From the IMG/VR virus record IMGVR_UViG_3300038416_000304, positions 1 through 38,614 of that record: DNA of 38,614 nt. One strand, given 5' to 3'. A model generated the notes under the pieces. The model saw only the letters and a list, made by a program, of their open reading frames with translations. It did not search any database and had not been told where the DNA came from. The stretch comes from a virus. Positions 1 to 7,111 of this stretch are shown piece after piece; positions within the stretch are counted from its first letter, which is position 1, and each line of letters starts with the position of its first letter. The position numbers were made by a program, and so were the translations under genes.

Positions 1-84
1 AAAGGACCTCTTACTCGAGAAGAAGCTGCTGATTTAACTCAAAGAGTTACTAAAGTTTTAAATTCACTCAATGACAAAATGTAA
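1..84 (+). CDS. C-terminal end of an unknown protein (partial)
   Basis: An open frame enters from the left edge and ends at a TAA at 82-84, giving 27 residues that begin KGPLTREEAADLTQ and end NDKM. The segment is hydrophilic and probably helical. The start and most of the gene lie outside the window, so no function can be assigned. It points the same way as the genes that follow. Confidence 0.6.
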   Translation, partial: KGPLTREEAADLTQRVTKVLNSLNDKM

Positions 85-92
85 TATTATAT

Positions 93-197
93 ATGGTTAT
101 ACTCATAGAAGCACTACTGACTATAATCATAGGCTATACGTTATTAGCATCTTTCGGATGCTTCTGGACGGCTTATAAAATTTGGAAAATTAATTAA
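93..197 (+). CDS. 34-residue single-pass membrane peptide
   Basis: ATG at 93 opens a 34-codon frame ending TAA at 195-197. A hydrophobic stretch covers roughly residues 3-24 (starting VILIEALLTIIIGY) and is followed by a basic tail ending YKIWKIN, the pattern of a small inner-membrane protein with its C-terminus inside. It fills the only gap between the truncated first gene and queC. No ribosome site is obvious; an AT-rich run precedes the ATG. Small membrane peptides of this kind are common in phages, but no family is recognised here. Confidence 0.45.
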   Translation: MVILIEALLTIIIGYTLLASFGCFWTAYKIWKIN

Positions 198-209
198 AGG
201 ACTATTATA

Positions 210-893
210 ATGAAAACAATTTTAATCTTGAGCGGTGGACTTGACTCTACAGTACTTCTTTATAAACTAAAGGCAGAAGGTCGCGACGTCAAGGCCCTGT
301 CGATTAACTACGGTCAACGCCATTCTAAGGAACTAGAGTTCGCCAAAAAGACCTGCGCCAAACTTGGAGTAGAGCACCAGATTGTAGATTTGTCTTCTCT
401 AAAGCCGCTACTCGGAGGTAGCTCGCAGACGGATGCTAGTGTTGTAGTTCCCGATGGTCATTATGCTGCTGAAAATATGAAGCTTACAGTGGTACCTAAT
501 CGTAACTCAATTATGTTAAATGTAGCAGCAGCTTGGGCCATTTCTGAGAAAGCAGACACTATTGCATACGGGGCACATTCGGGGGATCATCAAATTTATC
601 CTGATTGTCGAGAAGAATTTGTTGATGCCTTGAATAAGACGCTAGCTCTGGCAGACTGGCATGTAGTTCAGATTGAGAGACCTTTTATCAACATTTCCAA
701 AACAGATGTAGTCAAGCTTGGTAGTCAGCTGAACGTTCCCTGGTTAGATACCTGGTCATGCTACAAAGGCGGAGAAATAGCTTGCGGAACCTGTGGCACC
801 GACTACGAGCGTCGTGAGAGTTTTATCGAAGCAGGTGTTACAGATCCTACGCCTTATCTAGATTCTACCACCAAGTTTGCTTCTCCAGTATAA
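210..893 (+). CDS. queC: 7-cyano-7-deazaguanine (preQ0) synthase QueC
   Basis: QueC converts 7-carboxy-7-deazaguanine to preQ0 using ATP and ammonia, the last step of preQ0 synthesis. The 227-residue product is of normal family length. The PP-loop motif SGGLDS is at residues 8-13, and a C-terminal metal-binding region has Cys184, Cys192 and Cys195. The family usually has a fourth Cys three residues later; here that position is Asp198, which could still bind zinc. An AAGG stands 9-14 bases before the ATG. Other genes of the route lie at 4.6 kb (queE), 8.5 kb (queD), 14.2 kb (folE2) and 16.1 kb (dpdA), so the product is probably used for DNA modification rather than tRNA. Identification is firm; the DNA role is inferred from context. 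Confidence 0.95.
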   Translation: MKTILILSGGLDSTVLLYKLKAEGRDVKALSINYGQRHSKELEFAKKTCAKLGVEHQIVDLSSLKPLLGGSSQTDASVVVPDGHYAAENMKLTVVPNRNSIMLNVAAAWAISEKADTIAYGAHSGDHQIYPDCREEFVDALNKTLALADWHVVQIERPFINISKTDVVKLGSQLNVPWLDTWSCYKGGEIACGTCGTDYERRESFIEAGVTDPTPYLDSTTKFASPV

Positions 894-895
894 TC

Positions 896-1081
896 ATGAC
901 TAAAAGATCTCGTTACTACGTGGTAGATCATATGCTTGGCCCTACTGTTATTAAAACTACGGATAAACGTAAGATTACAGCGTGGCTTAACAAAGTATAT
1001 GATGACGCTTCTGATGAAGTTCGAAAGACAGAGGTAGAAGATTCTAAAGTAGAATTAGTGAACCTAATTGATCTAGATTAA
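896..1081 (+). CDS. Small hypothetical protein, 61 aa
   Basis: ATG at 896 lies two bases after the queC stop, so it is probably translated with queC. The product is highly charged: a basic N-terminal third (MTKRSRYYVVDHM) and an acidic C-terminus ending VNLIDLD. It looks like one small mixed alpha/beta domain. No motif or family is recognised. It ends just before an AT-rich promoter-like box. Confidence 0.6.
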   Translation: MTKRSRYYVVDHMLGPTVIKTTDKRKITAWLNKVYDDASDEVRKTEVEDSKVELVNLIDLD

Positions 1082-1096
1082 TTTGGCGACAACTTT

Positions 1097-1106
1097 TGTA
1101 TAAATA
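1097..1106 (+). promoter_or_regulatory. TGTATAAATA promoter-like box
   Basis: TGTATAAATA contains the 8-base T4 late-promoter consensus (TATAAATA) and the TGn extension of an extended -10 site. It ends two bases before the ATG at 1109, in one of the few gaps between genes. No convincing -35 hexamer is seen. If it is a promoter, the transcript would be nearly leaderless. Similar boxes stand before several other genes in the window. Confidence 0.35.
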
Positions 1107-1108
1107 TT

Positions 1109-1354
1109 ATGAAAGAAAAACTAACTAAGCGATACTCAAGAAAACTATCTTATAAATTTGCTTCAGAAGAGTTCTCTACAGAACTTGTTAGAGAAGTAGA
1201 ATATTCTTCTAAAGAAGAATTTTTAGCTGCTAGTGATAAACTCTCAGCTCAGGTAAAAGCCCTAACAGCTAGAGACTTAGAAAAGCATTCAGAGCTTCTA
1301 AAGGAAGCTGTTGAAAACGGTGATGCTGTCAAGTCGCAGGAGTCTACAGTTTAA
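1109..1354 (+). CDS. Hypothetical charged helical protein, 81 aa
   Basis: The product is rich in Lys, Glu and Ser and is probably almost entirely helical, starting MKEKLTKRYSRKLSYKF. No Shine-Dalgarno sequence precedes the ATG; instead a TGTATAAATA box ends two bases before it. The gene starts a run of closely spaced ORFs leading to the SSB-like and RecA genes. No known domain is recognised. Confidence 0.6.
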   Translation: MKEKLTKRYSRKLSYKFASEEFSTELVREVEYSSKEEFLAASDKLSAQVKALTARDLEKHSELLKEAVENGDAVKSQESTV

Positions 1355-1357
1355 TTT

Positions 1358-1900
1358 ATGCTAACAGCTGAACAACGTCATAATCTTTACGAAGAGCTAA
1401 ACTCTATTCATCTAGAGCTTGATGGAGATCCGGCTACTACAGGTCTTAGTTTAGTTAATGGTAAGATCGCTGAGATCCACGCTCACAAAGAACGTGTAGG
1501 ACATATCTTATCTCAAGCCATTGAAAATGAAAGAGAAATCACTCGCCTTTTAAACGAAGCTAAATTAGAGCATGAAATTAAGCTTAACAAAATTTTATCT
1601 ACTGTAGAGACTGTCAGATCTCAAAAGTCCCAGGATATGCGTGTTGTTGCCGCCAACGCTTTGATTCCAGAAGAGTATCTCAAAGTTCGTCAGCTTGAGA
1701 TTGAAGCTAATGACGCCGATTGCTTTCACAAGATTGTTCAATCTAAGTATAATCATTTAGAAGGAACCAATTCTAGCGTATCTAGACAAATTACTGTAAT
1801 TCAACTTCAACTAGAGATTGGCGAAATTGAGCGCAGATTTCCTGGACAATGGCAAGCATCTCCAGGATCTAGTCGTACAATAACTGTAAAGGGAAGCTAA
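1358..1900 (+). CDS. Hypothetical coiled-coil protein, 180 aa
   Basis: The sequence is long amphipathic helices throughout, with heptad-like spacing of Leu/Ile between about residues 30-95 and 125-165, and no Cys cluster or catalytic motif. It starts three bases after the preceding stop. Its place upstream of the SSB-like and RecA genes suggests a replication or recombination accessory, but that is position only. The reverse-strand ORF over its 3' end is a shadow. Confidence 0.6.
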   Translation: MLTAEQRHNLYEELNSIHLELDGDPATTGLSLVNGKIAEIHAHKERVGHILSQAIENEREITRLLNEAKLEHEIKLNKILSTVETVRSQKSQDMRVVAANALIPEEYLKVRQLEIEANDADCFHKIVQSKYNHLEGTNSSVSRQITVIQLQLEIGEIERRFPGQWQASPGSSRTITVKGS

Positions 1901-1901
1901 T

Positions 1902-2174
1902 ATGGCTAAATACCTTGAAGATGTAGAGGTTTTAAAAATTTCCGAAACAGATGGGTATGTTTGGTTAGATAAAGAAACAAACAAAACTTGGGCTGTTCCT
2001 TTAGTTTTATCAGGACTTATAGCTCCTACTCTTATGATGCTACCTCCAAGACCTGAAACTTTAGAAGAAAAAGAACTTCGCAAAGAAAATGTGCGTAAGG
2101 CAATAGATTTTGCGAGACAGCGAAATAATCCAGTTGTGGTATCAGAACTAGAAAAAGTTCTAGCAAAGTTATAA
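1902..2174 (+). CDS. Hypothetical protein, 90 aa
   Basis: ATG at 1902 follows the previous stop by one base. The N-terminal half looks like a small beta-barrel (strands around DVEVLKISETDGYVWLDKE), followed by a Pro-rich turn (MMLPPRPETLEEKE) and a C-terminal helix. No family is recognised. The stop overlaps the start of the next small ORF (TAATG). Confidence 0.6.
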   Translation: MAKYLEDVEVLKISETDGYVWLDKETNKTWAVPLVLSGLIAPTLMMLPPRPETLEEKELRKENVRKAIDFARQRNNPVVVSELEKVLAKL

Positions 2175-2350
2175 TGCCTCGTATAGGACTTAAAGCTCTT
2201 GGGGTTAATTTAGACCCTATTAAACATCTTACAATAGAAGAAGTATTCGGTTCAGGCGTAATCGCAGTAACTGAATGTAATAAGAAGTGGTGGAAGATTA
2301 TACGTGATAAAAATCTTAAAATTAAACTAAATGTTACGGGAGTAAAATAA
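2174..2350 (+). CDS. Small hypothetical protein, 58 aa
   Basis: ATG at 2174 shares one base with the preceding TAA, a common coupling arrangement in this genome. The frame runs 58 codons to TAA at 2348-2350 and fills what would otherwise be a gap before the SSB-like gene. The product begins MPRIGLKALGVNLDP, has a CNKKWWK segment and a basic C-terminus. No known family is recognised; translation is supported by overlap and tight packing. Confidence 0.55.
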   Translation: MPRIGLKALGVNLDPIKHLTIEEVFGSGVIAVTECNKKWWKIIRDKNLKIKLNVTGVK

Positions 2351-2353
2351 ATT

Positions 2354-2845
2354 ATGTCATTTAAAATTAAGCGTGAGAAGGATGTAGCTGAGGGAGATTA
2401 CCTCGCACGGCTATCTGAAGTAACCCCTCAGACGAGCCAGTATGGTGAATGTATCAGGTTCCAGTTTGAAGTGCTTGACGGAGAATTTGCGACTCAGGAA
2501 GTTTCAATGCTACACAACGCGAAGCTACAGATGGGCAACAAGTTAGATCGCGCTCTTGTAGAGATGGGTATTGATACTTCTACTGTTACAGACGAGCTGG
2601 ATGTAGATGTATTAAAGGGTAAGCTTTTTAAGATTAAGGTAGTACACAAGACTAGCACTAAAGGTAAGGTATTTGCCAATGTAGTATCTGCTAGACCTAC
2701 AACCTCTAATTTCACTCCAACAACTGCCCCTGCAACTGCAGCTCCATTAGCCACACCTGCTCCAACGCCTGCTAGGCAGACAGTTCCTGCAGCTAGACAA
2801 GCTCCTGTAGCTAATCAGACCCTAATAGAAGACGTCCCTTTCTAA
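2354..2845 (+). CDS. Putative single-stranded DNA-binding protein with SSB-type C-terminal tip
   Basis: Residues 1 to about 112 form a predicted beta-rich OB-like domain with strands such as YLARLSEV, IRFQFEVLDG and FKIKVVHKT. A disordered linker rich in Pro, Ala and Thr follows (about 113-155). The protein ends LIEDVPF, which closely resembles the acidic tip ending in Pro-Phe that bacterial SSBs use to recruit partner enzymes. That architecture, plus recA 44 bases downstream, supports a ssDNA-binding role in replication and recombination. The OB domain itself is too diverged to assign to a named family by eye; it could belong to phage proteins annotated only as DUFs. Confidence 0.7.
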   Translation: MSFKIKREKDVAEGDYLARLSEVTPQTSQYGECIRFQFEVLDGEFATQEVSMLHNAKLQMGNKLDRALVEMGIDTSTVTDELDVDVLKGKLFKIKVVHKTSTKGKVFANVVSARPTTSNFTPTTAPATAAPLATPAPTPARQTVPAARQAPVANQTLIEDVPF

Positions 2846-2888
2846 AGTTAGCCGCTCTACAAGAGAAGATATTTCTTAAGAGGAAATA

Positions 2889-3887
2889 ATGGAAACCAAG
2901 TCAGCATCATTGAAAAGTATACTAGATCAGATCGAGAAGGATTTAGGCCTAAAGGTCCAAAAGCTATCAGATGCACCACCTCTAGACATAGAAACTATCC
3001 GATCAGGATCATTCCTATTAGATGATGCTCTTGGTGTTCCAGGATATCCTCGAGGCCGTATTATCGAAATATTTGGCGCTCCCTCAGGAGGCAAAACCAG
3101 CCTAGCTTTAGCAGCTATTGCTTCCGCCCAGAGTCTGGGAGGTACTGCTGCATTTATTGACGTTGAACATGCTTTTAGCAGACAGTATGCTAAAGATCTG
3201 GGAGTAGATGTAGATAATCTATATTTCGTTCAGCCTGATTATGGCGAGCAAGCTCTAGAAACTATGGAGCGTCTTATTGCTTCTAATTCTTTTGATATCA
3301 TCGTCTTAGATAGTACTGCAGCTTTAGTACCTAAGGCTGAAATGGAAGAAGATATGGAGAAACAGTCAATGGGTCTCCAAGCTAAGCTCATGAGCAAAGC
3401 ATGTAGAAAGATCACACCTATTATTGGTAAGACAAAGACAGTAGCAATCTTTATTAACCAGATTAGACAGAGTATGAGCATGTACGGTTCTCCTACGACA
3501 ACTCCTGGCGGAGAAGCTCTAAAGTTTTATAGCTCAGTTCGCTTAAGTGTTCGAAAGGTATCTGGCTCTGAGATCAAAGAAGGTACTAATATTCTAGGAC
3601 ATAAAATGGCTATCAATGTGGTTAAGAATAAGGTTGCTCCTCCGATGCGCACAACAGAGCTAACTTTCTTATACGGCAAGGGCATTGATAAGGTATCAGA
3701 TCTAATTGAGTTTGCTTTGGATAAAGGCTTCTTAGAGCACAAAGGACATACCTATACCTTTGAAGATCAGAAGTGGGTTGGTAGAGAGAATGCTGCCGAA
3801 GGTATTCGCAATAACCCTGAGATCTATAAAGCCATCGCTCAGAAAGTAATAGATACTACAGGTACAAAATCAGCTGCGAGTAACTAA
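2889..3887 (+). CDS. recA: RecA-like recombinase
   Basis: RecA forms filaments on ssDNA and drives strand exchange for recombination-dependent replication and repair. The 332-residue product has Walker A GAPSGGKT at 63-70 (bacterial RecA usually has GPESSGKT), the following DVEHAF segment, a Walker B-like strand around IIVLDSTAAL, and the L2 region with NQIRQSMSMYG and TPGGEALKFY. It is slightly shorter than bacterial RecA (about 350 aa), lacking the long acidic tail. A good ribosome site (AAGAGGAAATA) precedes the ATG. Its stop overlaps the next start. Confidence 0.95.
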   Translation: METKSASLKSILDQIEKDLGLKVQKLSDAPPLDIETIRSGSFLLDDALGVPGYPRGRIIEIFGAPSGGKTSLALAAIASAQSLGGTAAFIDVEHAFSRQYAKDLGVDVDNLYFVQPDYGEQALETMERLIASNSFDIIVLDSTAALVPKAEMEEDMEKQSMGLQAKLMSKACRKITPIIGKTKTVAIFINQIRQSMSMYGSPTTTPGGEALKFYSSVRLSVRKVSGSEIKEGTNILGHKMAINVVKNKVAPPMRTTELTFLYGKGIDKVSDLIEFALDKGFLEHKGHTYTFEDQKWVGRENAAEGIRNNPEIYKAIAQKVIDTTGTKSAASN

Positions 3888-4372
3888 TGTCTACTTTAGG
3901 AACATCTGTCTCTTCGACGGACGGAACTACTTTTACGCTCAGCTCAGGTAATAACTCAGTTGGAGCTATAACTGCTGCTAGTACTAGCACATCTATTACT
4001 AATACCCCTTCATATGGTCCGTGTATACATGGAACATACGGACCATGTACTATGTGCTATCCCGGCTATAGCCAAACGTGTACATGTAATATGTATGGGT
4101 CTATATGCCCTATGCATGCCAGCTCTATTATTAATATTCCTACAGTTTCTACGCCTGGATGGACTACCTGGCCTCCTTCTCCCCCTCCTGTAGATCTACA
4201 CGCTAAAGAAGGACATAGCGTTACTCATGAGATAGTAACAGACGAAAAAGGCTTGAAGATAGTGTTCAAATGTTCCTTCTGCTCGGAAGTTATATATAAA
4301 AAATATATTGTTAGAATTCCCCGAAAGGTTAAGGAAGAAAAGTGCCTAGTTCGAGTTCTCAACCACAGATAA
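3887..4372 (+). CDS. Hypothetical Ser/Thr-rich, Cys-rich protein, 161 aa
   Basis: The start overlaps the recA stop (TAATG). The first ~45 residues are a low-complexity Ser/Thr/Gly stretch. Residues ~45-80 hold closely spaced cysteines and histidines (CIHGTYGPCTMC, then CTCNMYGSICPMH), a Pro-rich linker follows (TTWPPSPPPV), and a C-terminal domain has another pair (FKCSFCSEV) and a basic tail. Zinc binding is likely; function is unknown. The 3' end overlaps the next Cys-rich gene by 31 bases. Confidence 0.6.
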   Translation: MSTLGTSVSSTDGTTFTLSSGNNSVGAITAASTSTSITNTPSYGPCIHGTYGPCTMCYPGYSQTCTCNMYGSICPMHASSIINIPTVSTPGWTTWPPSPPPVDLHAKEGHSVTHEIVTDEKGLKIVFKCSFCSEVIYKKYIVRIPRKVKEEKCLVRVLNHR

Positions 4373-4566
4373 AATCCTGGCTTTGTTGCACCCTTAATCC
4401 TTTGCTAGAGTGTATGTTATGTGGCTTAAAGTTATGCGATCACCACTCTACCCTAAAAGGATTTACTGAAGTATGGAATACTACAGGTTCTTGTACCAAA
4501 GTCTCTGTAGGAGAACCTGAGGGATGTCATATTTGGGGAAGTTCAATATTCTGCCGCAACGAATAA
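4342..4566 (+). CDS. Small Cys-rich protein of a CC-x-LN family, 74 aa
   Basis: A GTG start at 4342 is supported by AAGGA six bases upstream, inside the end of the preceding gene. The product has the pattern CC-x-L-N-x4-C-x2-C-x4-C-x2-H near residues 15-31, and the same pattern occurs in the 55-residue product at 11168, so the two are paralogues. Further cysteines follow. The spacing suggests a small zinc-binding fold. No named family is recognised. Confidence 0.55.
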   Translation: MPSSSSQPQIKSWLCCTLNPLLECMLCGLKLCDHHSTLKGFTEVWNTTGSCTKVSVGEPEGCHIWGSSIFCRNE

Positions 4567-4581
4567 CACGAATACTAGTAT

Positions 4582-4589
4582 TATATAAT
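4582..4589 (+). promoter_or_regulatory. TATATAAT box abutting the queE start
   Basis: TATATAAT ends exactly at the base before the queE ATG. There is no Shine-Dalgarno sequence between. It resembles a sigma-70 -10 element but lacks a clear -35; a transcript from it would be leaderless. It could also be plain AT-rich spacer. Confidence 0.25.
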
Positions 4590-5306
4590 ATGAAATTAAA
4601 AGTAAACGAAATTTATGGACCTGTTAAGCAGGGAGAAGGCAAATCCTCAGGACTAGAAGTTCTCTTCCTAAGACTATCAGGATGTAATCTAGCTTGTTCT
4701 TGGTGTGATACCCCTTATACGTGGAATTGGCAAGGCACCAAATTTGTTCATCCAGAAAAGTATGATCCTATGAAAGAAATTGTTTTTATGGATATCGACG
4801 AGATCAAGGCTGAATTAGATAAGCTTAATACTAAAGCTGTAGTAATCTCTGGAGGAGAACCCCTACTCCAACAGAAGCCTCTTTTCCCTTTAATAGAGGC
4901 TCTTAAATTAAATGATTATTGGGTAGAGATTGAAACAAATGGTACAATAGTTCCCGACCCCGAATTTCTTGATTTAGTAGATCAGATCAATTGCAGCCCT
5001 AAGTTATCTAATTCAGGCCCAGATAATCGACCTACGATGCGTGAGAGACCTGAAGCATTAACCGCTTTAGCCTCCAGTTCTAAAGTATCTTTTAAATGGG
5101 TAGTTACGTCAGATAAGGATTTAGAGGAAATAGAAACGCTTATCTCTAAATATGGTATGAAAGAGAATTACTTAATGCCTGAAGGTAAGACTCGAGTTGA
5201 GCAGTTAGCTCGACAGGACAAGGTTAAAAAGCTTTGTGAAGAAAAAGGATTCAAGTTTAGCCCCCGACTACATGTATTAGAGAATGACGTTAAAAGGCGG
5301 ATATAA
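4590..5306 (+). CDS. queE: 7-carboxy-7-deazaguanine synthase QueE (radical SAM)
   Basis: QueE rearranges 6-carboxy-tetrahydropterin to 7-carboxy-7-deazaguanine, the step before QueC. The 238-residue protein starts at the ATG at 4590; an upstream in-frame ATG at 4524 would add 22 residues that do not fit the family. The N-terminus has the family opening (VNEIYGPVKQGEG), then the iron-sulfur cluster motif CNLACSWC with Cys32, Cys36 and Cys39 (Cx3Cx2C), and a SGGEPLLQ segment for SAM binding. It ends by overlapping the M50 protease start (ATAATGA). Confidence 0.95.
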   Translation: MKLKVNEIYGPVKQGEGKSSGLEVLFLRLSGCNLACSWCDTPYTWNWQGTKFVHPEKYDPMKEIVFMDIDEIKAELDKLNTKAVVISGGEPLLQQKPLFPLIEALKLNDYWVEIETNGTIVPDPEFLDLVDQINCSPKLSNSGPDNRPTMRERPEALTALASSSKVSFKWVVTSDKDLEEIETLISKYGMKENYLMPEGKTRVEQLARQDKVKKLCEEKGFKFSPRLHVLENDVKRRI

Positions 5307-6103
5307 TGACACTTCTTCTTAATGCAGGATATCATTTATTAGTGTATCTTTTTATTTTAGCTGTAGTAATATTTATTCACGAGATGGGTCATTACTTAGC
5401 TTGTAAGAAGTTAGGTATAGAAGTAGAAAGTTTTGCCTTAGGATTTGGTCCTGTATTATATAGTTTTAATTATTGGAACACTGAATTTTCTCTTAGAGCC
5501 ATTCCTTTAGGAGGCTTTATCAAACCTGCCGGAATTGATAAGAGTCCTTCTGAATCTAGTTCTGATGAATATTTTGGTAAAGCGTGGTATAAACGATTAC
5601 TGGTAGCCTATGCAGGACCTTTAATGAATTTTGTTTTAGCGTTTGTTATCTTTGTAGGATTAGTATTTATTAAGGATTCACGACCGCAGACGTTAGCTAA
5701 CACATCTACAAATATTTCTCATAGCGTTACGCTGAGCTCCAGGATATGCTGGTATCAGATCTCACAGACGTATCTTATTATATCTTCTAAACTTGGACAA
5801 CATCAAAATCCAGGACTAATGGGACCTATAGGTATTTTTCAAGCTGTATCTCAAGCAGCATCTAGCTGGGTTGAAATCTTTTCAATGATGGCCGCAATTT
5901 CCATAGCTATAGGCTTGTTCAATATTCTACCCATCCCTCTACTAGACGGAGGATTCGCAGTATTATTTCTGTGGGAAGGACTCACAGGAAAATTTCCTTC
6001 AAAGACAGTTGTTTTTGTTTGGCAGGTATTAGGAATAGCTTTTCTAGGATCGATTCTTTTACTAGCCACAGTCGGAGATCTAGGCAGACTTTTACATCCG
6101 TAA
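5306..6103 (+). CDS. M50-family intramembrane metalloprotease (site-2 protease-like)
   Basis: Site-2 proteases such as RseP and SpoIVFB cut transmembrane substrates inside the membrane, often freeing a sigma factor. This 265-residue protein has the HExxH zinc motif HEMGH at 25-29 inside the first membrane helix and the third-ligand motif NILPIPLLDGG at 206-216 (Asp214). About four hydrophobic segments are visible: ~10-30, ~95-120, ~185-215 and ~232-255. RseP has ~450 residues with PDZ domains; here the segment between the active-site helices is short and shows no PDZ domain. It starts at the last base of queE. A membrane protease inside a replication/modification cluster is unusual. The partner substrate is unknown; an HtrA-like protease is encoded at 28.6 kb. 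Confidence 0.9.
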   Translation: MTLLLNAGYHLLVYLFILAVVIFIHEMGHYLACKKLGIEVESFALGFGPVLYSFNYWNTEFSLRAIPLGGFIKPAGIDKSPSESSSDEYFGKAWYKRLLVAYAGPLMNFVLAFVIFVGLVFIKDSRPQTLANTSTNISHSVTLSSRICWYQISQTYLIISSKLGQHQNPGLMGPIGIFQAVSQAASSWVEIFSMMAAISIAIGLFNILPIPLLDGGFAVLFLWEGLTGKFPSKTVVFVWQVLGIAFLGSILLLATVGDLGRLLHP

Positions 6104-6127
6104 CCCCTCCTAAAGAGATCCACCTTT

Positions 6128-6139
6128 TGTATTATATAG
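6128..6139 (+). promoter_or_regulatory. TGTATTATATAG box before the Rad50 N-half
   Basis: TGTATTATATAG fills the last 12 bases before the GTG at 6140, within the 36-base gap after the M50 gene. It resembles an extended -10 site. No -35 and no Shine-Dalgarno sequence is visible, so the mRNA may be leaderless. Confidence 0.3.
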
Positions 6140-7111
6140 GTGGTTACTATAAAATCTCTTCGCCTGCAAAACTTTCAGGCTCATAAAGATAATACTATAG
6201 TCTTTGACGACTACTTCAATTGTGTTATTGGAGCAACCAGATCAGGTAAGTCATCTATGGTACGCGCTCTTAACTTTCTAATATACAATGTATGGCATAG
6301 TTCTTATGTAAGGCATGGGTGTACCGAGGTAGTAATCACCGCGACTTTGTCAAATGGATTCACTATTATTAGGATCAAAGGCGATAAAATTAATCAGATA
6401 GATGTAAGAGATTCTCAAGGTAAGGTTAAAACGTACGATAGCTTTGGTACCAACTTACCTAAAGAAGTATGCGAAGTACTAGGTATCCACCCACTTCAGA
6501 TAGATGAAGATGAATTCATTACGTCTAACGTAGTGGATCAAGATGAGCCCATGTTTCTTTTAAAAGAAAGTGGGCCTACTAAAACTAAGATTCTCGCACG
6601 CCTCGCGGGACTACACTGGATAGATTTCGCTCTAAAAGATCTTAACAAAGATAGGCGGCGACTATCTAGCGAAACAGACAGTGTTAAGTCGTCTAATTTT
6701 GAGCTTAATCAGAAATTATCTAAGCTTCCTGATCTTACAGAGGCTAGGACAAAGATAGTTCAAGTACGCACAAGGTACGAGAGCTTACGTGAGCTAGATA
6801 CATACTATAACACAGGATTAGCTCTTAAAGGAGATATTGTTTCTTGGAAGAAGCAATATTTTGAATTTAAGAAACTTAAAGACCTTAACTTTAACAATCT
6901 GATTAAACACGCGACAACAGCTCAAGATCTATATCAAGGGTATCATAAGTTGAAGGATTTGTCGTATCGATTAGAGAATATATCTGACTCCACTAAAAAT
7001 TTAGCCTCTGTTAGAATAACTATCCAGAGAGATCGAATAGAGTTGGAACATCTACTTGAAGAAGCTAGGATAGCTGCACCAATATGCCCTACGTGTAAGA
7101 GAGAATTATGA
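6140..7111 (+). CDS. N-terminal half of a split Rad50/SbcC ATPase, ending at the zinc hook
   Basis: Rad50/SbcC is an ABC ATPase that works with the Mre11/SbcD nuclease on DNA ends. This 323-residue protein has the family N-terminus (VTIKSLRLQNFQAHKD), Walker A GATRSGKS at 31-38, a short coiled coil from about 170 to 310, and ends four residues after CPTC (Cys316, Cys319), the zinc-hook CxxC. It has no ABC signature, Walker B or returning coiled coil. Those occur in a separate protein at 9368-10009. A GTG start is chosen because it gives the exact family N-terminus. It overlaps the SbcD-like gene by 4 bases (ATGA). Confidence 0.85.
   Translation: MVTIKSLRLQNFQAHKDNTIVFDDYFNCVIGATRSGKSSMVRALNFLIYNVWHSSYVRHGCTEVVITATLSNGFTIIRIKGDKINQIDVRDSQGKVKTYDSFGTNLPKEVCEVLGIHPLQIDEDEFITSNVVDQDEPMFLLKESGPTKTKILARLAGLHWIDFALKDLNKDRRRLSSETDSVKSSNFELNQKLSKLPDLTEARTKIVQVRTRYESLRELDTYYNTGLALKGDIVSWKKQYFEFKKLKDLNFNNLIKHATTAQDLYQGYHKLKDLSYRLENISDSTKNLASVRITIQRDRIELEHLLEEARIAAPICPTCKREL

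Noticed and set aside
4524-4589. Longer QueE start at ATG 4524
   Set aside because: The extra 22 residues do not resemble the family N-terminus and would overlap the end of the upstream Cys-rich gene; the ATG at 4590 gives the canonical start.
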